A DNA stretch of 6,558 nucleotides from the NCBI GenBank assembly GCA_009785395.1, contig WQWK01000119.1, forward strand, positions 1-6,558, read 5' to 3'. The first letter of the stretch is position 1. Every line of letters starts with the position of its first letter. The DNA is from Conexibacteraceae bacterium. Lineage in GTDB: Bacteria > Actinomycetota > Thermoleophilia > Solirubrobacterales > Solirubrobacteraceae. Below, one piece after another: positions 1-6,261 of the stretch. The notes beneath the pieces were generated by a model, which did no database searches, had not been told where the DNA came from, and saw only the letters and a program-made list of their open reading frames with translations. Both the position numbers and the translations under genes were made by a program.

Positions 1-687
1 GAAGGCGACGAAGTCTCCGAGCGCGGTCGGCAGCCGTGTCGCGACGACCCGCTCCACGAGCTTCTCGGTGCGCCGCCGATAGGCGACCAGGTCGGCAACG
101 GTGATCATCTTGAGGCCGTGCCGCGCGCAGTACCCGACGAGGTCGGGGACGCGGGCCATCGTGCCGTCGTCGTTCATCACCTCGCAGATCACCCCGGCCG
201 GGATCAGTCCGGCGATGCGCGCGAGGTCAACCGCCGCCTCGGTCTGGCCGACACGCTCGAGCGTGCCACCGCTCCTGGCCTTGAGCGGGAACACATGGCC
301 TGGCTGGACGAGCTCACGTGGGCTCGTCTGCGGATCGATCGCGACCTGGATCGTGCGCGCGCGATCGGCGGCGGAGATCCCGGTGCTGACGCCCGTCCGG
401 GCCTCGATCGAAACCGTGAACGGCGTCTCGAACGACGACTCGTTCTTGGCCGCCATCAGGTTGAGCCCGAGCTCGTCACAGCGCTCGGGGGTGAGCGCCA
501 GGCAGATCAGGCCGCGCCCCTCCTTGGCCATGAAGTTGATCGTCTCGGGGGTGACGAACTGGGCGGCCATCGTCAGGTCGCCCTCGTTCTCGCGATCCTC
601 GTCGTCGCAGACGACGACCATCTTCCCCTGACGGATGTCCTCGATCGCCTCCTCGACGGTCGCGAACGGACTCTTGACCGTCGTCAC
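1..687 (-). CDS. ribBA: Bifunctional 3,4-dihydroxy-2-butanone 4-phosphate synthase / GTP cyclohydrolase II, 5' part only
   Basis: The first 229 residues are visible; the gene continues past the left edge. The RibB domain converts ribulose 5-phosphate to 3,4-dihydroxy-2-butanone 4-phosphate plus formate, the four-carbon precursor of riboflavin. The acidic substrate/metal loop [10 protein letters not shown] is at residues 28-37, [10 protein letters not shown] at 56-65, [13 protein letters not shown] at 97-109, GHVFPL at 130-135 and NDDGTMAR at 172-179. After about residue 205 the sequence reads into the start of a GTP cyclohydrolase II domain (RVVATRLPT near 213-221), so this is the fused RibBA form; the zinc and catalytic residues of RibA lie outside the window. 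The GTG start at 687 overlaps the ribE stop by 4 bp (GTGA) and has a strong GGAGG six bases upstream. One oddity: the usually conserved GHTEA motif reads GQTEA, with Gln at residue 148. The identity is secure; activity of the RibB half depends on how that change is tolerated. Confidence 0.95.
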   Translation of the reverse strand, partial: MTTVKSPFATVEEAIEDIRQGKMVVVCDDEDRENEGDLTMAAQFVTPETINFMAKEGRGLICLALTPERCDELGLNLMAAKNESSFETPFTVSIEARTGVSTGISAADRARTIQVAIDPQTSPRELVQPGHVFPLKARSGGTLERVGQTEAAVDLARIAGLIPAGVICEVMNDDGTMARVPDLVGYCARHGLKMITVADLVAYRRRTEKLVERVVATRLPTALGDFVAF

Positions 688-1277
688 TCAGCCCCTCCCG
701 GCATCAGTCGCTCGACGTATTTTGCAAGCACGTCAACCTCCAGATTCACGGTAGTGCCTGGCTCGGCGGCGCCCAGATTCGTGCGCTCGAGCGTCTCGGG
801 TATCAGGGAAACGGTAAATGATCGGCCGCCGAGGTCTGCAATTGTCAATGAAACGCCGTCGACGGTGATCGAGCCCTTGTACACCATGTAACGCAGCAGC
901 GCCGGCTCCGCCGCGATCGTCACACGCCGTGAGAACCCGTCCGGCTCGATTTCCTGGATGGTTCCGACGCCGTCGACGTGGCCCTGGACCATGTGTCCGC
1001 CGAGCCTGTCGGTGGCGCGCATCGCCAGCTCCAGGTTGACCGCACTGCCGGCCGCGAGCCCGGCGAGAGAGCTCAGCCTGAGCGTCTCGTTCATCACATC
1101 GGCGCTGAAGCCGTAGCCGTCGACCGCTGTCGCCGTCAGACAGACGCCGTTGACGGCGATCGAGTCGCCCTCGCCGAGCTCGCGCGTGAGCGCGCTGCTC
1201 ACGCGCAGCCGCACCCCGTCCGCGGTGTGCTCGACGGCGACGACCTCACCGAGGTCCGCTACCAGTCCTGTGAACAG
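684..1277 (-). CDS. ribE: Riboflavin synthase, alpha subunit (probable CTG start)
   Basis: This enzyme dismutates two 6,7-dimethyl-8-ribityllumazine molecules to riboflavin and the pyrimidinedione, the final step of riboflavin synthesis. The 197-residue length fits the family. It has the two lumazine-binding repeats: the first has NGVCLT at 43-48, the second DGVSLT at 140-145 and [11 protein letters not shown] at 159-169; [11 protein letters not shown] is at 93-103. The family starts MFTG, and the Phe at position 2 is important in the E. coli enzyme. Here FTGLV is preceded directly by CTG (1277..1275), and no ATG, GTG or TTG lies in frame between the ribD stop and this point. AGGGAG sits seven bases upstream of the CTG. 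The next in-frame GTG (1214) would remove the first 21 residues, including FTG, so I choose CTG. One base separates it from the ribD stop, and its end overlaps ribBA by 4 bp. Product identity is near certain; the start codon is strong inference. Confidence 0.94.
   Translation of the reverse strand: MFTGLVADLGEVVAVEHTADGVRLRVSSALTRELGEGDSIAVNGVCLTATAVDGYGFSADVMNETLRLSSLAGLAAGSAVNLELAMRATDRLGGHMVQGHVDGVGTIQEIEPDGFSRRVTIAAEPALLRYMVYKGSITVDGVSLTIADLGGRSFTVSLIPETLERTNLGAAEPGTTVNLEVDVLAKYVERLMPGGAE
692..699 (-). promoter_or_regulatory. Ribosome binding site of ribBA
   Basis: On the minus strand this reads GGGAGGGG. Its GGAGG core ends six bases before the GTG at 687. It lies inside the last codons of ribE, so ribBA translation is probably coupled to ribE. 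It fixes the GTG start. Confidence 0.75.
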
Positions 1278-1278
1278 A

Positions 1279-2418
1279 TCACCACTCCCTGATCCGCGCC
1301 GTCACGAGCAGGTCGGGGTCGACGCGCTCACAATCAAGCGTGAGCGAACGCACAGCCTCCGAGATCGTCTCGGCGCCCTCGCCCTCCAGCGGATCGCGCG
1401 CGCCGCGGCCGCCGAGCACCAGCGGGGCGATGAACAGGCGGATCTCGTCGATCTCGCCGGCGTCGAAGAAGACCCCCGCGAGTTTGGGCCCGCCCTCGAG
1501 CAGCATCGACGTAACGGCCGCCGCGCCGAGCTGATCCAGCGCCGACCGCACCCGTGCCGGCTCGTTCTCGCCGGTCGCGATGATCACGTCGACACCCCGG
1601 GTCTCGAGCGCGTCGGTGGTCGCGCGCGGCGCCGCGCGCGACACGACCACCGTCAGCGGTGCGGTGTCGGTGCCGTCGAGCAGGCGCGCGTTCAGCGGCA
1701 GCTGAGCCAGCGAGTCGAACAGCACGCGCCGTGGTTGGCGTCCTGCGAGCACGGCCGAATCCGAGCCCCCGACCCGCGCTGTCAGGGCCGGATCGTCGGC
1801 GAGGACCGTGCCGATACCGACGGCGACCGCATCGCTGGCGGCACGCCACTCGTGCACGATCTCACGGCTGCGGACGCCCGAGATCCACCTGGAGTCGCCC
1901 CCGCGGGTCGCGACCTTGCCGTCGAGCGACATCGCCGACTTGAACAGCACCCAGGGACGGCCGGTCCGCGCGTGCTTGCGGAACGCCTGGTTCTGCAGCC
2001 GCGCGCGGGCAGCGAGCGCTCCGGTCGCGAGCGCCACCTCGATCCCCTCGTCACGCAGGATCCCGAGCCCGCGCCCGGACGCGTGCTCGGACGGATCGTC
2101 GGAAGCGACCACCACGCGACCGATCCCGGCCTCGCGGATCGCCTCGGTGCAGGGCGGGGTGCGGCCGTGGTGCGCACACGGCTCGAGCGACACGTACATC
2201 GTCGCGCCGCTGAGATCCCGGTCGCCGGCAGCACGGATCGCCTCGACCTCCGCGTGCGGACCGCCGGCCTCGTGATGGAAGCCCTCGGCGATCACCTCGC
2301 CGTCGCGCACGATCACCGCGCCGACCTGAGGGTTCGGGCTGACGCGAGCACCGCCGCGCGCCGCCAGCTCGATCGCGCGCTCGAGGTGACGATCGTCGGC
2401 TTCCGTGATCACGGCCAT
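1279..2418 (-). CDS. ribD: Bifunctional diaminohydroxyphosphoribosylaminopyrimidine deaminase / 5-amino-6-(5-phosphoribosylamino)uracil reductase
   Basis: RibD takes the product of GTP cyclohydrolase II, deaminates the pyrimidine ring and then reduces the ribosyl side chain with NADPH. The 379-residue protein has both domains. The N-terminal cytidine-deaminase-like domain (about 9-148) shows SPNPQVGAVI at 27-36, the zinc/catalytic HAE at 55-57, and PCAHHGRTPPC at 80-90, giving zinc ligands His55, Cys81 and Cys90 and catalytic Glu57. The reductase domain (about 155-377) shows KSAMSLDGKVATRGGDSRWI at 160-179, VGIGTVLADDP at 200-210, LLEGGPKLAG at 306-315 and APLVLGG at 331-337. The length matches the usual 360-380. 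The ATG at 2418 lies 33 bases after rpe; I see no strong Shine-Dalgarno, only a weak GGA about 13 bases upstream. No in-frame start lies between it and rpe. It ends one base before the CTG of ribE. The identification is secure. Confidence 0.97.
   Translation of the reverse strand: MAVITEADDRHLERAIELAARGGARVSPNPQVGAVIVRDGEVIAEGFHHEAGGPHAEVEAIRAAGDRDLSGATMYVSLEPCAHHGRTPPCTEAIREAGIGRVVVASDDPSEHASGRGLGILRDEGIEVALATGALAARARLQNQAFRKHARTGRPWVLFKSAMSLDGKVATRGGDSRWISGVRSREIVHEWRAASDAVAVGIGTVLADDPALTARVGGSDSAVLAGRQPRRVLFDSLAQLPLNARLLDGTDTAPLTVVVSRAAPRATTDALETRGVDVIIATGENEPARVRSALDQLGAAAVTSMLLEGGPKLAGVFFDAGEIDEIRLFIAPLVLGGRGARDPLEGEGAETISEAVRSLTLDCERVDPDLLVTARIREW
1285..1290 (-). promoter_or_regulatory. 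Ribosome binding site deciding the CTG start of ribE
   Basis: The minus strand reads AGGGAG within the last sense codons of ribD, followed by seven bases and then CTG at 1277. The spacing is normal for a Shine-Dalgarno site. Together with the conserved FTGLV residues directly after the CTG, it supports initiation there rather than at the GTG 63 bases downstream. Confidence 0.7.
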
Positions 2419-2451
2419 GCTTGAGGATAAGTCCGCTCGCGCAGGGGCCGC

Positions 2452-3147
2452 TCACGCGGCGGGCCATGCGGCCGCGGCGATCTCCTGGAAGGCCGCACCG
2501 GGGTCGGCGGCACCGAACACCGCCGAGCCCGCCACGAGCAGGTTGGCGCCGGCGCCGGCAACGCTCGCGGCGGTGGCCGCGTTGACGCCTCCGTCGACCT
2601 CGACCGCGACCTCGGGCGGGAGCAGCGCGCGCAGCTCGCGCAGCTTCGCGAACGAGTGCTCGATCAGCTTCTGATTGCCCCAGCCGGGATTTACGCTCAT
2701 GCACAGCGCCAGGTCCAGCACGCCGTCGGCGGCGGCGTCAGCGAGGGCTGCGGCCGGCGTCGCCGGGTTGATCGCGGCACCCGCCGTGCAGCCACCCTCG
2801 CGCACCGCCTGCAGTGCGTAGTGCAGGTGCGGGGTCGCCTCGGCGTGGACGGTGATGCTGTCGGCCCCCGCCTTCGCGAACTCGGACACCTGGCGCTCGG
2901 GGCGCTCGATCATCAGGTGCACGTCGAGGATCGCGCCGGCATCGTGCGCCTGCCCGGCGAGCGCCTCGACGACGCCCGGGCCGAACGTGATCGGCGGCAC
3001 GAAGTGCCCGTCCATCACATCGACGTGGATCACGCGGGCCCCCGCCTCGAGGACCTCCTCCACCTGCGCGCCGAGCCGGGCAAGGTCCGCCGACAGGATC
3101 GACGGCGCCACCGCCCGCGCGAGCAGGCGCTGCCGCGGATCGCTCAA
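2452..3147 (-). CDS. rpe: Ribulose-phosphate 3-epimerase
   Basis: Rpe interconverts D-ribulose 5-phosphate and D-xylulose 5-phosphate in the pentose phosphate pathway. The protein is a TIM barrel with the family signatures: APSILSADLARL at 14-25, HVDVMDGHFVPP at 41-52 (catalytic Asp43, metal-site His41), DVHLMI at 75-80 (His77), MSVNPGWGNQ at 150-159, EVDGGV at 183-188 (catalytic Asp185), and the phosphate-binding AGSAVF near 206-211. The usual GxGGQ loop reads GWGNQ. I chose the TTG at 3147 (231 residues) because GAGG sits eight bases upstream and the spacing to the zinc ribbon gene is short. The GTG at 3111 would give 219 residues starting directly at APSIL; it has no clear ribosome binding site but fits the family length equally well. 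Its substrate, ribulose 5-phosphate, is also the RibB substrate, which makes its place next to the riboflavin genes sensible. Confidence 0.95.
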   Translation of the reverse strand: MSDPRQRLLARAVAPSILSADLARLGAQVEEVLEAGARVIHVDVMDGHFVPPITFGPGVVEALAGQAHDAGAILDVHLMIERPERQVSEFAKAGADSITVHAEATPHLHYALQAVREGGCTAGAAINPATPAAALADAAADGVLDLALCMSVNPGWGNQKLIEHSFAKLRELRALLPPEVAVEVDGGVNAATAASVAGAGANLLVAGSAVFGAADPGAAFQEIAAAAWPAA

Positions 3148-3155
3148 CGGCCGGG

Positions 3156-3163
3156 CCTCGTCA
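3156..3163 (-). promoter_or_regulatory. Ribosome binding site of rpe overlapping the upstream stop codon
   Basis: The minus strand reads TGACGAGG: the stop codon of the zinc ribbon gene runs straight into the GAGG. Eight bases separate it from the TTG at 3147. It favours the TTG over the GTG at 3111 and suggests translational coupling. Confidence 0.55.
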
Positions 3164-3415
3164 TAGCACTTTGAGCATGCTGCCCTGGCAGTGGTTGCAG
3201 ATGACGATCGCGGTCCTCGACATCCGCACGATCGTCGAGTGCTCGCCACAGTTGGGGCATACGGACTGGAGCTCATAGCGGCTCATGCAGTACAGGCAGC
3301 GGTAGCGCCCAGGCGACGCGCTCGGCCGCAACCAGGGTTCATGACAGTTGGGGCACTCGGGCCCAAGGATTGCCTGCACCTCATCCACATTGTCAACTGT
3401 ACGGGGTCGGCCCAA
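3161..3415 (-). CDS. Small double zinc ribbon protein, function unknown
   Basis: This protein of up to 84 residues has four CxxC pairs: Cys21/24, Cys40/43, Cys53/56 and Cys73/76, with CPNC used twice. Four pairs suggest two zinc ribbons, each built from two neighbouring pairs. The spacing resembles the E. coli YfgJ-type zinc ribbon family, but this is recollection and I do not assign it. I see no signal peptide or membrane segment, so it is probably cytoplasmic. It sits between rsmB (43-base gap) and rpe (13-base gap) on the same strand, so it should be co-transcribed; this context hints at a link to RNA, translation or zinc handling but does not prove one. The start is uncertain: the TTG at 3415 gives the longest form but has no ribosome binding site and lies next to a 13-bp direct repeat; the in-frame GTGs at 3388 and 3379 would keep all eight cysteines. 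Confidence 0.75.
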   Translation of the reverse strand: MGRPRTVDNVDEVQAILGPECPNCHEPWLRPSASPGRYRCLYCMSRYELQSVCPNCGEHSTIVRMSRTAIVICNHCQGSMLKVL

Positions 3416-3444
3416 CAGAGCCGGTGCGGGGTCGGCCCACCGGC
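3402..3444 (-). repeat. 13-bp direct repeat and GC-rich hairpin between rsmB and the zinc ribbon gene
   Basis: The 13-mer CGGGGTCGGCCCA (plus-strand reading) occurs at 3402-3414 and again at 3427-3439, exactly 25 bp apart. A perfect 7-bp inverted repeat, GCCGGTG at 3420-3426 and CACCGGC at 3438-3444, encloses most of the second copy, with an 11-base loop. In the minus-strand transcript the stem is followed by UCUGUUGG, too poor in U for a standard intrinsic terminator. It may attenuate transcription or stabilise the RNA between the two halves of the operon, or it may be chance in GC-rich DNA. Confidence 0.5.
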
Positions 3445-3458
3445 GCCCCGCCAGAGCT

Positions 3459-4763
3459 CTACCGCCGCCGCAGGAGCGCGATGAAGAACCCGTCGGTGCG
3501 CTCGCGCGAGGGCAGCAGCTGCCAGTGGCGCTCGCAGCTGAAGCCGGGGTGCTCGGCGACGAACGCGGCGACCAGATCCTCGCCCTCCGCGCGCGTGATC
3601 GTGCAGACCGAATAGACCAGCGATCCGCCGGCCCTCAGCTGCGCGGCCCCGGCGCGGAGCAGCTGCGCCTGCCGGTCCGCGAACGCCGCAATCTCGCCAC
3701 GGCCCGGCTGCCAGCGCAGGTCCGGGCGGGCCTGCAGGGTGCCGAGCCCGCTGCACGGGGCATCGACGAGCACGCGATCGAACGGCCGCGGGTCGCTGAA
3801 CTCGCGCGCGTCCGCCTGCACGACCCTGGCGTTGGCGGCCCCCATCTGCTCGCAGGTCTGCGCCAGCCTGCGAGCGCGCCCCGGGTTGACCTCGATCGCG
3901 ACCAGCTCTCCGTCGCCGCCCATCAGCGCCGCCAGGTGCGTCGTCTTACCACCCGGGGCGGCGCACAGATCGAGCACCCGCTCCCCGCGCCGGGGCGCCA
4001 GCACCCGCGAGACCACCGCCGAGGAGCGTGCCTGCGGCATCAGCGCCCCCTGCCTGAACAGCTCCGAGCCGAACGCGTCGAACGCGCCGTCCAGCACCAG
4101 CACCTCCGGCAGTTCCGGCAGGCCCGCCTGGTCGACCCATTCCGGAGCCGAACGTGCCGCGCTGCTTGCTTGCAGCGCGGCTTTCACCTGCTCGGGCGTG
4201 GATCGCAGCATGTTCGCCCGGATCGCGGTCTCGGCCGGCTCGTTGACGCTCGCGAGCAGTTTGCGAGCCTGCTCCGGCCCGAGCTCGCGCCACCACAGTT
4301 CGGCCAGCCAGTCGGGCACCGAGTACAGAACCGCGGCCCGCCGCGCGGTGCTGCCGTCGAGCTTGGCGAGGCGGGCCGGCGCCTCACGGCCGGCGCGGCG
4401 CAGCACGGCGTTGACCAGCTGCGCGCCGCCGCGGCTCTCCTGTTTCGCCAGCTCGACGCTCTCGTTGACGGCCGCGTAATCGGTCACGCCGCCCAGGAAC
4501 AGGATCTGGAACATCCCCAGCCGCAGCGCCGCGAGCACCGCCGGATCGAGCTTGCCGAGCGGGCGTGAGACGAAGTCCTCGAGCAGGTGGTCGAGCGTGC
4601 GTTTGCGCTGCACGGTGCCATACGCGATCTGGGTTGCCAGCGCGCGGTCACGCTGGCTGAGCCCGTCCGCGGCGGAGTGCAGCGCCCGGTCGGCGTACGC
4701 GCCCTGCTCGAACACGCGCCGCACCACCGTGTAGGCGGCGCGGCGCGCGGGCGCCACGCTCAC
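3459..4763 (-). CDS. rsmB: 16S rRNA (cytosine-967-C5)-methyltransferase RsmB
   Basis: RsmB uses S-adenosylmethionine to methylate C967 of 16S rRNA (E. coli numbering). From the GTG at 4763 the protein has 434 residues, near the E. coli length of about 429. An N-terminal NusB-like helical domain (about 1-135) includes RDRALATQIAYGTVQRKR near 38-55. The methyltransferase domain has the SAM-binding DLCAAPGGKTTHLA at 265-278, DAPCSGLGT at 334-342 (motif IV, Cys337) and YSVCTI at 384-389 (motif VI, Cys387, the expected nucleophile). Both cysteines needed for m5C formation and enzyme release are present. Starts at GTG 4772 and GTG 4763 are both open; I prefer 4763 because GAGG lies eight bases upstream, overlapping the fmt stop. 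It follows fmt by ten bases, the frequent fmt-rsmB pairing. The TAG stop is at 3461..3459. Family is certain; the exact target base is inferred from the family. Confidence 0.96.
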   Translation of the reverse strand: MSVAPARRAAYTVVRRVFEQGAYADRALHSAADGLSQRDRALATQIAYGTVQRKRTLDHLLEDFVSRPLGKLDPAVLAALRLGMFQILFLGGVTDYAAVNESVELAKQESRGGAQLVNAVLRRAGREAPARLAKLDGSTARRAAVLYSVPDWLAELWWRELGPEQARKLLASVNEPAETAIRANMLRSTPEQVKAALQASSAARSAPEWVDQAGLPELPEVLVLDGAFDAFGSELFRQGALMPQARSSAVVSRVLAPRRGERVLDLCAAPGGKTTHLAALMGGDGELVAIEVNPGRARRLAQTCEQMGAANARVVQADAREFSDPRPFDRVLVDAPCSGLGTLQARPDLRWQPGRGEIAAFADRQAQLLRAGAAQLRAGGSLVYSVCTITRAEGEDLVAAFVAEHPGFSCERHWQLLPSRERTDGFFIALLRRR

Positions 4764-4773
4764 CGCGCGCACC

Positions 4774-5595
4774 TCACCGCTTCAGCCCGCGCTGATAGTC
4801 GGCCCACGCCATCCGGCGTTTGCCCGGCGGCTGTACGGTCAGCAGCTCGAGTTTGTCGTCCCGGACCCGAGCCTCCCACACGCCCAGTCTGCTCCCGTCC
4901 GGCTGCTCGAGGTAGGCGCCGATGTGTGGGCTGAGCGCGCGCACGCGCAGCGCCCGTGCCGCCGCCGGCTCGGCGGGATCGAGGCGGCGATCCTCGGCCG
5001 TGAGCTTCTCGGCATAGGTGACGCCCCGCTCCGGCTGCTCGGCGCACGGCGGCTGTTCGTCGAGCGCCCTGACGAGCAGTTCGCCTCCAAGTCGCTCGAG
5101 CTTGGCCGCGAGCGAGCCATAGTCGTCGTCGTCGGCGATCGCAGCACGCTCCTGCAGGCAGACCGGACCGCTGTCGAGCCCGGCGGTGAGGCGCATGATC
5201 GAGACGCCGGTCTCGGCGTCGCCGGCGAGGATCGCCCGTTCGATCGGCGCGGCGCCGCGCCACCGCGGCAGCAGCGACGGGTGCACGTTGAGGATCGGGT
5301 ACTGCGAGAGCAGCGGCTCCTTGATCAGCGCGCCGTAGGCACAGACGATCAGCGCCTGCGGCTGCACCGCCGCGACCCCTGCGATCGCCTCCTCCGAGTT
5401 GAGCCTTCCGGGCTGGTACACGTCGAGCCCGAGTTCACGCGCGACGACGACCGCCGGCGGCGGCGTCAGCTTGCGTCCCCGCCCCTGCGGACTGTCCGGG
5501 CGGCTGACGACGAGCGCCGGCCGGTGCGGCGAGTCATGCAGGCGGCGCAGCACCGCGCCGGCGAACGCGCTGGTGCCGAGATAGACGGTTCTCAC
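4774..5595 (-). CDS. fmt: Methionyl-tRNA formyltransferase, with a shortened C-terminal domain
   Basis: Fmt transfers a formyl group from 10-formyltetrahydrofolate to Met-tRNAfMet for translation initiation. The N-terminal formyltransferase fold shows GTSAFA at 7-12, the loop PDSPQGRGRKL at 33-43, and the catalytic set Asn103, His105 and Asp141 within NVHPSLLPRWRGAAPIERA (103-121) and GLDSGPV (139-145). VTYAEKL near 193 leads into the C-terminal tRNA-binding domain, which still has VWEARV and ends with LLTVQPPGKRRM. At 273 residues it is shorter than the E. coli enzyme (about 315): the segment between VWEARV and LLTVQPPGK is only six residues where I recall about 30. The reading frame is intact, so this looks like an in-frame loss. 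The GTG start overlaps the def stop by 4 bp (GTGA); the nearest AGGAG is 14 bases upstream, so coupled translation is likely. Identity is secure. Confidence 0.96.
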   Translation of the reverse strand: MRTVYLGTSAFAGAVLRRLHDSPHRPALVVSRPDSPQGRGRKLTPPPAVVVARELGLDVYQPGRLNSEEAIAGVAAVQPQALIVCAYGALIKEPLLSQYPILNVHPSLLPRWRGAAPIERAILAGDAETGVSIMRLTAGLDSGPVCLQERAAIADDDDYGSLAAKLERLGGELLVRALDEQPPCAEQPERGVTYAEKLTAEDRRLDPAEPAAARALRVRALSPHIGAYLEQPDGSRLGVWEARVRDDKLELLTVQPPGKRRMAWADYQRGLKR

Positions 5596-6248
5596 CGGGA
5601 CCGCTGCTGCTCCTGCCAGTCGCGCAGGGTCCGCATCGCCACCTTGCGCTGGTCGCGCGGGGTCCGGTCGAGGATCAGGATGCCGTCGAGGTGGTCCATC
5701 TCGTGCTGGATCACGCGGGCCTCGAGTCCCGACGCCTCGATCACGATCGGCTCCCCGTACTCGTCCTGCGCGCGCACGCGGACGTGCACGGGACGCTCCA
5801 CCTCGGTGTGCACGAGCGGCAGGCTGAGGCAGCCCTCCTCGGCGATCTCCTCATCCCGCGAGCTCCACTCGATCATCGGGTTGGCGAGCGCCGCCAGCGG
5901 CGCCCCCGATTGGACGCGGTACACGAGCAGCCTGTGCAGGACGCCGACCTGCGTCGCCGCGAGGCCGATGCCCAGGGCATCGTCCATCAGCATCCCCATG
6001 TGCCGGGCCTCGTCGCGCAGCGCCTCATCGAAGCGCTCGACCCGGCGAGCCTTCGTCTTCAGGACCGGGTCGCCGAACTTGCGGATCTGTGCCAGAGCGG
6101 CATCGCGCCGCGCTGCGACCTCCGGCTCGAGCTCGTGCTCAGGCTCGTGCCCGGCATCGGGCTCGACCTCGGCGCGCGGCTCGACCTCGGACTCATCGCC
6201 GCCAGGCTGCGGCCCTTCCTGCTGAGTTTGATCGAGCGCCTCGGCCAT
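5592..6248 (-). CDS. def: Peptide deformylase with an acidic N-terminal extension
   Basis: Def is a metalloenzyme that removes the formyl group from the N-terminal methionine of new proteins, completing the cycle begun by Fmt, encoded next to it. From the ATG at 6248 it has 218 residues. All three motifs are present: GIGLAATQ at 93-100, EEGCLS at 138-142 region (metal ligand Cys140) and QHEMDH at 181-186 (ligands His182 and His186, catalytic Glu183). The catalytic core starts near residue 48. Before it is a Glu/Pro-rich, low-complexity stretch with EVEP repeated at 21-24 and 27-30; E. coli Def has no such extension. The extension holds no internal ATG, GTG or TTG, so it is probably translated. 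A longer GTG-started frame (to 6329) is open but less likely, as a -10-like element precedes the ATG. It is the first gene of the minus-strand run and overlaps fmt by 4 bp. Confidence 0.95.
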   Translation of the reverse strand: MAEALDQTQQEGPQPGGDESEVEPRAEVEPDAGHEPEHELEPEVAARRDAALAQIRKFGDPVLKTKARRVERFDEALRDEARHMGMLMDDALGIGLAATQVGVLHRLLVYRVQSGAPLAALANPMIEWSSRDEEIAEEGCLSLPLVHTEVERPVHVRVRAQDEYGEPIVIEASGLEARVIQHEMDHLDGILILDRTPRDQRKVAMRTLRDWQEQQRSR

Positions 6249-6255
6249 GGAGCTG

Positions 6256-6261
6256 AGTCTA
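6256..6261 (-). promoter_or_regulatory. Possible leaderless promoter (-10 element) of def
   Basis: The minus strand reads TAGACT, matching the actinobacterial TANNNT -10 pattern, with seven bases before the ATG at 6248. Transcription would start at or next to the ATG, giving a leaderless mRNA; the lack of any Shine-Dalgarno before this ATG agrees. I see no convincing -35 box at the right distance. Confidence 0.45.

Noticed and set aside
1280..1282. GTG overlapping the ribD stop (GTGA) as the ribE start
   Set aside because: It is out of frame with riboflavin synthase and reaches a stop after seven codons.
1150..2424. Long plus-strand ORF (424 codons) opposite ribD and ribE
   Set aside because: Its Arg/Ala/His-rich low-complexity product is typical of the antisense frame of a GC-rich gene; ribD on the other strand has complete catalytic motifs.
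3391..3396. TTGACA on the minus strand as a -35 box for the zinc ribbon gene
   Set aside because: No acceptable -10 hexamer lies 16-18 bases downstream, and the implied start site would fall inside the coding region.
3420..3444. Intrinsic terminator after rsmB
   Set aside because: The stem is good but no U-rich run follows it, and same-strand genes continue at short spacing.
3348..4568. Long plus-strand ORF (406 codons) opposite rsmB
   Set aside because: Shadow of rsmB, with Arg/Gln/Ala-rich translation and no recognisable domain.
4924..6225. Long plus-strand ORF (433 codons) across fmt and def
   Set aside because: It spans two well-supported minus-strand genes and their overlap, and its translation is Arg/Ser-rich without motifs.
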